A model generated the notes under the pieces. It made no database searches. It was not told the DNA's origin and saw only the letters and a list, made by a program, of their open reading frames with translations. Below, piece by piece: positions 55,076-64,000 of a stretch of DNA of 64,000 bases. The translations under genes and the position numbers were made by a program. The stretch spans positions 1,116,001-1,180,000 of the forward strand of contig JANFNE010000003.1 of assembly GCA_024867545.1 (NCBI GenBank), in the 5' to 3' direction. This DNA comes from Phytopythium helicoides (lineage: Eukaryota; Oomycota; Peronosporomycetes; Pythiales; Pythiaceae). Positions within the stretch are counted from its first letter, which is position 1. Each line of letters starts with the position of its first letter.

Positions 55076-57825
55076 TCAAATGACCGAATTAGACATTTGT
55101 AAACAAAACGACGACATCTCCATACGAGCGCACTCTTCCATCCGACGAAGAAGGTCTTCGTACAGCTCATCGGAATGAGCCTTTAAACTAGCCTGTTTCG
55201 ACCACAAGTACAAAATGGAGTTAAACCAAGCTTGGAAATTGTGACTTGCCGCACCGATCAAGGTTTCCTACATGAAAGGCAATCTCCAGCAGTACTTCAT
55301 TCAGTGCGTCGAATGTGATTTGTGTGCGCAATGATGCGCCAAAGTCGATTTCACGGTACTGCCGGTGTGCAATCAGCCGGAAAAATTGGACCCACCACCT
55401 CAAACGCTGCGGGCGGTCTCGAAGGATTACCTTGGTAATCTTGGATTTTTTGTTGAAGTTGGAAATGCGAGACTCAATGCAACGAGAATCTCCTCCAGTT
55501 TCTATCTTAAAGAAGTTTTCAAGTGCTTCGACATTAACTCGTCGATAAACCTTGAAGTTGACAGTTTGCAAACGCGAACGGTGGTATGTCATGAAGCTAA
55601 CTAATCCAATCAAGCAACCGGCAATAGCGAACATCCAAATCATATCAACAACAAACCACAGTCCCGGGTGCTTCATGATACGATGCACTAGCATGTCGTT
55701 GGCCCATTGCATGGACGGCAAATGTCCACCGTCAATTCCAAGCAGATTCCCATCGGTGATACGGTCAATAATGTCGAACGCGAGTAGTCCCGTAAATAGC
55801 AAAAGCAATACGTCGAATGCAGAGTCTCTCCATCTCTCGTTGGATCGGTCCGACTCCGCTAAAACTCCAACATTGCGCTCGACCCCAAGCATGATACTTT
55901 CGAGTATAATTTTGGCAGTTGTACCGTTTTGGCTCTGCACCTGCTTGAGCTTGGCACGAAAGCCTCGCAAGAGTTTTGCCAGGTCTTTGCATCGGATCTC
56001 AAGGTCCGTCAGTGTTTTATCAAGCTGCAATTGCGAATATAGCAGCTTGCCAGACTCTTCATTAGGATACGGCGGCAGCTCAAAGTTGCGCATCGAATCA
56101 CGTAATAGCTGTAATATTTCCTCGAGGAGCACCAAGTCGTGCGAACATTGGTTGACCTTTTTGCGCATGTTTTCGAGCTGCTCTGGGTTTTTCTCAAAGT
56201 TGATCATGTACGATCTCGCTCGATTGAGTATGTCACCCAATATGAATGTCCTCTTGAAGAAAAATCGGATAAAGAGCTCTCGTGACAAGCAGCGCGATAT
56301 GTGCTACAATCAGAGGTTCATGCTGATTCGCGTTTGGCCCGATCAAGAGCATCCCTTCTCGCCCAATTAGAATCTTGTCATCGTCACTCAGGTCGTAAAC
56401 TGCGTGGATTTCCCCGAGAATTTGCTTGAGCTCGTTCTCTTTTTCGCCTCGGTCCAAGTATTCTCGAGCAGAAAGTTTAGGGGAGATTCCAGACGCCGTC
56501 AGCAGCGAGAACTTGTTACGCGAGCGGGCATCGCTCATGAAAAGCATATCCATAAGACTCCTCTGGTGCGGAGAGAGCAAGTCGTTCAGAATCTTGGACG
56601 AGTCGAGATCGATGTCAACAAGCAACCGCGACAGATGATCTACGCAAATAAAGTCTGCAGGTCGGTCTTGGATCGCATCGATATACATTCCGTATATGAT
56701 TGTTCCGTCCCCGTTTACGTGCATCCCAAAGCTCTCAATTTGGATAATCCCTTCTTCGTGTGGCATATGGATATCTGCCTCGAAGTTTGTGAAAGAATCA
56801 AACTCGAAGTCAATGACAGCAATCTTGGTCAACCCTGGATGAATATGGAGACAGGTGCTCGTCGGGGCCTCATCCAGCTCGGAAGTGAATAAGCCTCCTT
56901 GGCATCTTTCAAGTGAGCCAAGGCGGTCGTTAAGCGAAACAATCTGATTGGGGCCGAACGGGATCCACTCACCTACCATAACGTGAACGTTTTCGAGCAC
57001 AATTGCAAATGATAGCTCGTCTTTGATAGCGTTGATGCCTTGTTTGCATTTGTATGCCTGGGATACGTTTGATGAAAAGCCAGCCTCATTGCGGATCAGG
57101 CAGCGTGGTAAGTACGGACTCGACACGTACGACACTTCTTCGATCTCCGTGACCTTGGAAATGTACACGGAGCCGTCATTGCGCACAAAACGAAATTTGC
57201 CATCGTCGACATCGAACGTGATACTTAGAAGTGCATTGTCAAACAGCACAAGTCCTGAACGTGCTGAGATGAGGTCGTGCTTGTTGGAGGTCGTGCTCGA
57301 GAGAAAGAGGTCAATCCTGCGCCGCTCATGGGACGGGAAGCTCTCGAGCAGCGCCATACCAGGTGTGCGTCACTTGGTAGGCTGTTGATGGCTGAAAGTC
57401 CTCACTGCAGGTCTTGAGAGCTTTGATGAGGTCGTGCTCGCGCAAATCGTCGATGGCTGCTCGCGCGTCCTGGCTGATATTCATCCAGATGCGGCGCGAC
57501 TGCCCGTTCTTGACGATGTTGGTGCATACGGGGGAGTAGTCCAGGTCAATAATCCCCTGGACGATGGCCTCGTAAACCATGACGAGTAGTGGTAGGTTTC
57601 CGAAGCCACTTCTCCTCGTCGTCCGTGGACGCGGGATACATGGCGAAGCGCGAGAGCAGGTAGAGCAGGCGCAGGTGGTTGGCGCTCCACTCCTGCCCGT
57701 CCATGCCAGATCCATTTCCACTCCCTCCGCTCCACAAACAGCTTCTCGCCCATATCCTCCGTCACTCCGGCCCCAAACGAGTCCACCGCGGCGCTCGACA
57801 GCCTCCGTGGCTCCGCGTCTGCCAT
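55076..57825 (-). CDS. Unrecognised coiled-coil membrane protein
   Basis: I do not recognise this gene. From ATG 57825 (MADAEPRRLSSAAVDSF) it reads about 910 residues. An N-terminal helical segment (QEWSANHLRLLYLLSRFAMY) is followed by NLPLLVMVYEAIVQGIIDLD and IWMNISQDARAAIDDLREHD, which looks like a winged-helix-type fold. Next comes a long beta-rich middle region (SGLVLFDNALLSITFDVDDG, HVMVGEWIPFGPNQIVSL), a coiled coil (EKNPEQLENMRKKVNQCSHD onward), two hydrophobic spans (FDVLLLLFTGLLAFDIID and a second near FVVDMIWMFAIAGCLIGLVS) and a C-terminal cytoplasmic domain ending QMSNSVI. Extra single bases near 57702, 57607, 57357, 56277 and 55263 have to be skipped. Continuity is an inference from the close abutment of the frames. 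Confidence 0.6.
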
Positions 57826-58154
57826 GTGCGAGTGCACTCGCCGTCGGTTCGCGAAGTTGAAGTTGGCAGCCCTCTATTCGGAGTGGCGCTGCTGCAGTTT
57901 TATGTTACATCGTGTTTGTAACACGGTGGTAGTCGAATTTAACTGATTCCTAGCGCACAATGGTCGAAATATATTCTCCATAGAACTGTACCTGACTACA
58001 ATCGGTTAACGAAATAAATGGTGTTTACTTTAATCCTGTGTCGCATTCGGTTCGAAAGTTTAGCGCACAAGTCGCAGCGAATTAAAGTTCGTTCCTTTCC
58101 GTCGCTGCGACACGTATCAGACCTCTAACAGTTTTGATAACCGGTTGCACCCTG
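57826..58154. other. Divergent AT-rich intergenic region
   Basis: 329 bp between two divergent genes, AT-richer than its surroundings. It contains the 10-bp inverted repeat listed separately and must hold both promoters. Confidence 0.5.
58071..58111. repeat. 10-bp inverted repeat in divergent promoter
   Basis: GTCGCAGCGA (58071-58080) and TCGCTGCGAC (58102-58111) are exact reverse complements separated by 21 bases. GTCGCA occurs once more near 58040. It may be a paired transcription-factor site. Confidence 0.6.
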
Positions 58155-59114
58155 ATGACGGCTGCAAGCACTTCCAGATCGATCGAGGGGGAAGAAGCGC
58201 CCGCCATGACGCTCCCGGCGCCGTGGCAGGCGTACAAGTCGCCCGAGGGCAAGGTGCGCGCGCGGCGGTGGCGGCGCAGAGTGGTTGTCGGCCGCTGACG
58301 GCTCGCGCGCGCGCAGGAGTACTACTACAACCCGCAGACCAAGGAGACGACGTGGACGCGGCCCAAGGCCGGCAAGTCGCCGCCCAAGCACAGCCGGCCG
58401 AGCGCCTCGGCGCCCGCGGCGGCGCCCGCGGCCGGCGGAGGTGGGGCGCGCTCGGGGCTGCTGGCGCAGATCCAGCAGGGCACCAAGCTCAAGAAGGTGA
58501 CGACGCGCGAGTCCTCGCCGCTGGACGCGGTCAAGTACGTGGGGTCGAGGGCTGGGAGGCTGCGTGCGGTGGGGGCTGACGGCGGTGGGCATGCTGCTGC
58601 AGGGGAGGCGGAGGCGGGAGTGGAGGAGGAGGAGGAGGAGGAGGAGGTGGAGCGCCCAGTGGAGGAGGAGGAGGAGGCATGGGCGACATGCTCACGGCCA
58701 TCAAGATGGGCGGCAACCTGAGAAAGACCTCCAACGCGGCCATCAGGTGCGCTGCGCGCTGTGAGCGGCGCTTGTACCCACTGAGTGCTGAGGTTTAGCG
58801 CTTTGTCGACTAGTCGGGAGAGCAGCAGCAACAGCGTCGCCGCGAACGGCAGCAGCGGAGGGGGCGGCGGGAGCGCCGGTGGCTTTGCAGAGATCATGCG
58901 CAAGAACCGCGAAGCGGCGGCGCGGCGCGGAGGAGGACCTGCGCCTGGAGCGAGCCGACCGACGCCCTCGCCTGCGTCGGCGTCCTCATATTCGCACTCT
59001 GCTCCGTCGACGCCGCGCCACGAGGCTGGCGGATCGAACGCGGCGCTGGAAGAGCGCCTTGCGGCGATCGAGAGCAAACTGGACAAGATCATGGCGCACC
59101 TTGGCATCAGCTAA
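58155..59114 (+). CDS. WW-WH2 actin-binding protein (WIP/verprolin-like)
   Basis: Start ATG 58155 (MTAASTSRSIEGEEAPAM). A WW domain is split by an intron (58254-58316): PAPWQAYKSPEGK then EYYYNPQTKETTWTRPK, with both Trp and the YYY core present. Next is SGLLAQIQQGTKLKKVTTRE, a clear WH2 actin-monomer-binding motif (LL..I..G..LKKV). After a Gly-rich (GGA)n tract comes MGDMLTAIKMGGNLRKTSNA, a second WH2-like segment, then GGFAEIMRKNREAAARR and a C-terminal short coiled coil (LEERLAAIESKLDKIMAHLG), ending TAA 59112-59114. An intron with AG at about 58602 probably removes 58540-58600; its donor is uncertain. A further intron lies at about 58747-58797. Likely a regulator of actin assembly, with WW binding Pro-rich partners. 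Confidence 0.7.
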
Positions 59115-59402
59115 GCGTGCTGACATCGTGTATGTTGCCTGTAGTTGCGGCCGGCCGCGGTCTGCCAGCCAGCGCCACTCGTGGCCACCAAGGTGAGAAC
59201 CTCGCACAGAGAGCAGTCAGGCTAGAGGCCCAGATGCTTGGCGCTCGGTAAGGTAAACGATGAACATGTGCGATGGCGCCGTGCAACACGGTGACCTTGT
59301 TCAGAGATAGTTTCGTCGGGAAGGAAGAGCCCCTGCGGTTGAAGCGTCGCCCGCCTGTTCATTTTGCAGCCTCCGCCCACGACTTGCTGGCAGCACCCGC
59401 CT

Positions 59403-61531
59403 ATGGCCATGTTCCAGCAGCAAGATGGCGCTGGCAGCAGCTACACGGCGACCATCTACGGCTACATCCGCGACCAAAAGTACGACGAGGCCGTCCGCGT
59501 GCTGCAGATCGAACTTGAGAGCCACCCGCATAGCCGCGCAGCGCTATCGTTGCTCGGTTACTGCTACTACCACTTGCAGCAGTTCGCTCTCGCGGTGTCC
59601 ATGTATGAGCAGCTGTGCCAGTGCTACCCAGAGGTCGACGACTATCAGCTCTACCTCGCGCAGTCGCTGTACAAAGCAGGCCAGTACGACGCAGCATCTC
59701 GACGCGCGAGCCAGCTCGAGGGCGACCAGTACGCGTCGCGCGTCAATCTACTGCGAGCTGCGTCTTACTACGAGCAGAATGACGTGACCTGCCACGCGAT
59801 CGGTGCTTGAACAGTGCGCAGCTGATGATCCCAACCACGATTGTGTTCGAGGGCGCCATCGAGTTCAAGGAGGGCCGGTTTGAGTCGGCACGCAACAAGT
59901 TTGCGGATGCGCTCAATATCCTCGGGTATCAGCCGGATCTGGCCTACAACATTGCTCTGTGCTACTTTCGGCAGAAGCAGTATGGCAATGCTATGCGCCA
60001 GCTCGCCGAGATCATCGAGAAAGGCGTCCGTGATCATCCCGAGCTTAGTGTTGGCAGCAAGAGCGAGGCCGCAGGAACGGCGAACGGCTCAGCTGCCAGC
60101 ACGAGTGATGTCAAGTCGGTCGGCAACTCGACAGTTTTACGCGAGACAGCGCTGGTAGAGGCCTTCAACCTCAAAGCAGCTATCGAATTTGAGATGAAGA
60201 ATTCCAAGGGTGCTCGTGACGCTTTGCTGGACATGCCGCCGCGTCAAGAGGAAGAGCTCGACCCAGTCTCTCTACACAACTTTGGGCTCATGAATATGGA
60301 CGTGGACCCGAATGCGGGTTTCAAGAAGCTCAACTTCCTGCTGCAGCACCCTCCATTTCCCTGTCGAGACTTTCCCAAATCTCCTTGTGCTCTACACTAA
60401 GCACGGCTTTTACGATCTCATGGCCGACGTGCTGGCTGAGAACGCGCACTTGACGTTCCAGTTGCTCACGCGCGACGTCTACGAGTTCATGGATGCGACG
60501 GTAACATTGCAGACATCTCCTGAAGATGCGTACCGCAAATACGATGCGCTCGCAACCAAACACGTCGAATCGCTGCGAAAGTTGACCAAGAAGATCCAGG
60601 ATGCGCGGCTAGCTCAGAATAACGACGATATCAAGTCAGCACTCAAAGCTTACGACGACGCGCTTGAGGACTTTATGCCAGTGCTCATGGCGCAGGCTAA
60701 CATTTACTGGGAGCGCGGCAACTACACGCAAGTCGAGAAGATCTTCCGGCAAACCGCCGAATTTTGCTCTGAGCACGAATCATGGAAGCTCAACGTCGCG
60801 CACGTGTTCTTTATGCAGGGCAACAAGTACGAGCAAGGCGATCCAATACTACGAGCCGTTCGTCAAGAAGCACCAGGACAACCTCCTGGACGTTCAAGCC
60901 ATCATCCTCGCGAACCTGTGCGTCTGCTACGTCATGAACACGGACAACGAAAAAGCCGAAGAGCTGCTGCGCTCCATCGAGCGCGAAGAGGAGGAGGAGT
61001 CAAGTCGCGACCCCGACAAGCGGCTATTCCACCTATGCATTGTCAACCTCGTCATCGGCACGCTGTACTGCTCCAAGGTGGGGGCAATCAGCATATTTGA
61101 TTTGGAAATATGTCTGACTAATTGACGTGTGGAACAGAACAACTACGACTTTGGTATCTGCCGCGTGATGAAGAGCATGGAGCCGTACCACCGCAAGCTC
61201 GGCCCCGACACTTGGTACTACGCCAAGCGGTGCTTTCTCGGACTCGCACTGACGCTCGCCGAAGCACATGACGACAATCCGGGACTCGACCATGGACGAC
61301 ATTCTCGAGTTCCTGGACGGCGTCGACCAGCACGGCAAGGACATTCTGACGAACACAACGCCCACGGCTGCCTCAGGACCCGACCACCACGACCAGCGAC
61401 GTCCCGCACACAGTCAGCTACGAGGTGGGCATGTCTAGAGATCGATTGGCTGTCGATCCAATCCTCACTAACGCAGTCCCTGTCACAAGGCGCGCGTGCT
61501 CAAGCGCACGTTCCTCAAGCTGCGCTCGTAG
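59403..61531 (+). CDS. IFT70: Intraflagellar transport protein IFT70 (TTC30/DYF-1)
   Basis: TPR superhelix of the IFT-B complex that wraps IFT52-IFT88 and is needed for flagellar assembly and tubulin modification. Start ATG 59403 (MAMFQQQDGAGSSYTATIYG). Family hallmarks: LGYCYYHLQQFALAVSMYEQL, FKEGRFESARNKFADALNIL, YQPDLAYNIALCYFRQKQYG, ETALVEAFNLKAAIEFEMKN, DMPPRQEEELDPVSLHNFGL, ADVLAENAHLTF, DPDKRLFHLCIVNLVIGTLY and KLGPDTWYYAKRCFLGLAL. The end is TVSYEARVLKRTFLKLRS, with the TAG at 61529-61531 after a GT-AG intron near 61425-61492. A further intron lies near 61079-61137. Six extra bases break the frame: about 59799, 59835, 60362, 60834, 61273 and 61382. Together with DNAI3 it points to a flagellated stage. 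Confidence 0.92.
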
Positions 61532-61755
61532 TCTCGTAGGTGTAGCAACCCCCATGCGTGTCATCGCAACAACAGCATCAGCATCATCATCATCAAAGTT
61601 GCCTTTTTTCGTGAGTGCTGGTCTGTCTGTCTCTAGTTGCCACTTGGGGGTCGAAGAGCTCCGAAGGCGTTGCAAGTTGGCGACCACGCACGCGCCGCCA
61701 CCTCAGTCCACACAGTTTGGAAAGAAGCCGCCCGCAGTCAAGCGGATCCCCCGAG

Positions 61756-64000
61756 ATGCAGCGCCAGGCGAGCAGCTCGAGCGTGTCGAGCGCCTCGAGC
61801 GCGCCAAGAGCGCCCGCGAGCCGCAAGGCGTCGATGCCCACGTGCATTTTGTGCTGCAACGCGATCGACAACGTCGAGCGCTTCCACACGGTTGGCGCGT
61901 GCGGCCACACGGGCTGCTGCAGCGTGTGCGCGCTGCGCATGCGCCAGCTCATGGGCGCCATGAGCTGCGCCATGTGCAAGCAGGAGCTGCCGCGCGTCAT
62001 CTGCGTGGAGCGCGAGAGCGACGCGTTCGAATCGTTCCAGGACTGGGGAGAGGACAACATCGGCCCCACGCACGTGTACGACGAGGCGTCCGCCATGTTC
62101 TTCCTCAAGCAGGACTTCCAGACGCACGTGCGCAAGCTGCGCGACCCCATTTGCGGCAAATGCGGGAAAAAGTTCGCCACGGTGCAGAGTCTAAAGACGC
62201 ACGTGCTCGACGTGCACCAGCTGCAGTTCTGTGGCATCTGCCTAGAGTTCAAGAAGATCTTTCTCGGCGAACACACGCTCTTCACCAAGGAGCAGCTCAA
62301 GAAGCACAACACACGCGGAGATCCGAAGGAGGGATTCCTGGGACACCCGCGCTGCGACTTTTGCTTCTCGAGATACTACTCCACGGCCGAGCTCTACGAG
62401 CACCTACACAAGAACCACTTCGAGTGCGACATTTGCCTGCACTCGATGCACATCGAGAACCGATACTACAAAAACTACCCGGATCTAGAAAATCACTTTC
62501 GCGCCGAACACTTCTTGTGTGAGGAGCCGTCGTGTTTGGCAAAGAAGTTTGTCGTGTTCAAGTCCCATATCGACCTGCAAGGACACATGGCTAACGAGCA
62601 CCCGCACATCAAGACGAGCCGCAAGATCGACGTGCACTTCAAGATTCGTCGCGCCGTCGAGGAGTCAGGAGATGACCCGTACGACACGTACGGCCGCCAG
62701 CCGAGCAATCTCTTCTCAGCGAGCGGCAATAGCAACGAGATCAACGTGGCCGATTTCCCATCGCTTTCAGAAGGCGGCGGTCAGAGCTCAGGGTCGCTCT
62801 TCTGGGAGAACCGGTCGACTACTCGTCCACGCTCGGAGGATTTCCCTGCACTCCAGTCCTCCTCCTCTGGAGGGCGTGCTGTTGGTGGTGGGTCAGCGTT
62901 CCGCAACGCGCTGGTGCCTCCCCCATCAGCTGCGCTGCAGGCACACCTCGACAACAGTAACAGCTGGGAGTACCCTGAGCTTGCAAATGCGGCCGCTGCC
63001 CTCGGTGCAAATAATCCTCTCATGCGATTCGTGAAGCCTGCTAAGAAAAACAAGAAGGGGAAGAAAGGAGGTGGAGGCGGAGGTGGGGGCGGTGCTAGAC
63101 CTGCTTCTGCCGGATCTGCTACGTCTGCCCCAGCAGCAGTGGACGAATATGAAGACAAGGCTGCTGCAGTGGAGGAGGTTTCTAATGGCGACGATGAAGA
63201 AGAGGAGGCTGCATCCTCGGAGCCCCAGGTGTCGAAAAGCGAGCTTGTTCTCAAGATCAATCGAGTGCTCGGCAGTAACGCCAAATACGAAGTGTTCCGA
63301 GAGGATTGCAAGGCTTTCCGATGGGGGAGGCCGATCTCCCAGAATTTTACAAAAAGATGCACGATCTGTTTTCCCCCGAGGACTTTGAGAAGCTCTTTTT
63401 GAAGCTGATGCGGCTGTTCCCCGACAAGGAGCAGATTGACAAGTTCTTTGCGTATCACAAACAAGTGTCAAAGGCGTCTGCTCGGGCGGACGGTTTTCAG
63501 GAGTCGAGCTCCAAGAAGACTAAGCAGAAGAAGGCTCCCGCAAAACAGACACCAAAGGCTGCAGCGGCCAAGAAGACGCCATCTCCATCACACTCAGGCT
63601 GGTCTAGCGCGCTTCGCGATGCCGGTGTTGGATCAGGACCTAAGTCGAATGGCCGAGGCCCGGCCGTGATCGTTCACAACACGAACACGCGCGATATTCT
63701 AGGTCGAGATGATAAGCCCAAGGGTGTGTGGGCCTCGTCGACGAGCTGGCAGGCTCCAGTAGCAGCGGCTGCTCCTTCTCCAGCTGTTACTCCGGTGACC
63801 ACCAAGATCCAGACAGCGCCGATCGATTCGTTTGCAGGCGCTTAGTGTCGCAACATCCTCGACGCCGTCTGCATCCTACGCCAACTCAGTGGCGGCAGGT
63901 GGCTCTCGCCCAGGTTCTGCGCCATCGAGCTCGTTCAAGACAACGAAGAGCGACTTTCCGGAGCTGCCCAAGGCGGCCAAGCCTGTAGGTGTGCAGCCCG
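61756..64000 (+). CDS. ZNF598: E3 ubiquitin ligase ZNF598/Hel2, 3' end outside window
   Basis: RING-type ligase that senses collided ribosomes and ubiquitinates 40S proteins. Start ATG 61756 (MQRQASSSSVSSASS). N-terminal RING: CILCCNAIDNVERFHTVGAC, GHTGCCSVCALRMRQL, CAMCKQELP. Then the family-typical zinc-finger series (CGKCGKKFATVQSLKTHVLD, CGICLEFKKIFLGEHTLF, CDFCFSRYYSTAELYEHLHK, CDICLHSM, YYKNYPDLENHFRAEHFLC, FKSHIDLQGHMANEHPH), a disordered Ser/Gly region with repeated DFPSL/DFPAL motifs, a helical domain (LPEFYKKMHDLFSPEDFEKL) and another DFPELP motif near the edge. Frame breaks: one base apparently missing near 63322 and one extra near 63844; the reading continues to base 64000. Confidence 0.9.

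Noticed and set aside
1..64000. Transposons, viral insertions, CRISPR-like arrays, rRNA genes
   Set aside because: No transposase, reverse transcriptase, integrase, viral protein, spaced direct-repeat array or rRNA sequence was recognised.

Overview
The window is 64 kb of nuclear DNA from an oomycete (Phytophthora/Pythium-like water mould). Grounds: gene-dense eukaryotic sequence with short GT-AG introns (mostly 45-90 nt); oomycete-type core promoters (Inr TCATTYY followed by an FPR-like CAA-rich tract) in front of the pyruvate kinase and aquaporin genes; lineage-typical architectures (PP2C fused to cyclic-nucleotide-binding domains and a PKG-like kinase domain, a TKL kinase with armadillo repeats, a CBM20-TPS-TPP fusion); and flagellar genes as expected for zoospores. 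The species cannot be fixed from the sequence.

Layout. 1-480: 3' end of a GAF-domain gene. 0.8-17.7 kb: five MIP aquaglyceroporins, one on the minus strand and four in a plus-strand tandem array whose last two copies lie in an apparently exact 1,635-bp duplication. Between them lie WDR3/UTP12 (ribosome biogenesis) and a pseudokinase-kinase-ARM TKL gene. 18-25.8 kb: three pyruvate kinase paralogues. 26-27.4 kb: GPN2 GTPase, whose first intron looks like a U12-type AT-AC intron. 27.7-31.5 kb: CBM20-TPS-TPP fusion. 31.8-34.8 kb: axonemal dynein intermediate chain DNAI3/WDR63. 35-38.2 kb: SpoU 2'-O-methyltransferase MRM1, a tiny CDC26 gene, and a DOT1-like methyltransferase. 38.4-39.6 kb: cathepsin D-like protease. 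39.9-43.2 kb: Integrator subunit 4. 43.3-46.7 kb: PP2C-cNBD-cNBD-pseudokinase protein. 47-54.9 kb: PhyH-like dioxygenase, anoctamin, EDEM3-like mannosidase and an EF-hand protein. 55-57.8 kb: an unrecognised coiled-coil membrane protein. 58-64 kb: WW-WH2 actin-binding protein, IFT70 and the 5' part of ZNF598/Hel2.

Most genes are unrelated housekeeping neighbours packed 60-400 bp apart, often divergent or convergent. Functional groupings that can be inferred: glycerol/water channels and pyruvate kinases as expanded metabolic families; DNAI3 and IFT70 for the flagellum; WDR3, MRM1, INTS4 and GPN2 for RNA production; EDEM3 and ZNF598 for protein quality control.

A caution for the whole annotation: many otherwise well-conserved genes are broken by single extra bases (about 39 apparent +1 events against 3 apparent deletions, concentrated in INTS4, IFT70 and the unknown membrane protein). 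Residual insertion errors in a long-read assembly are the likeliest cause. Such genes are annotated as one CDS across the shifts.
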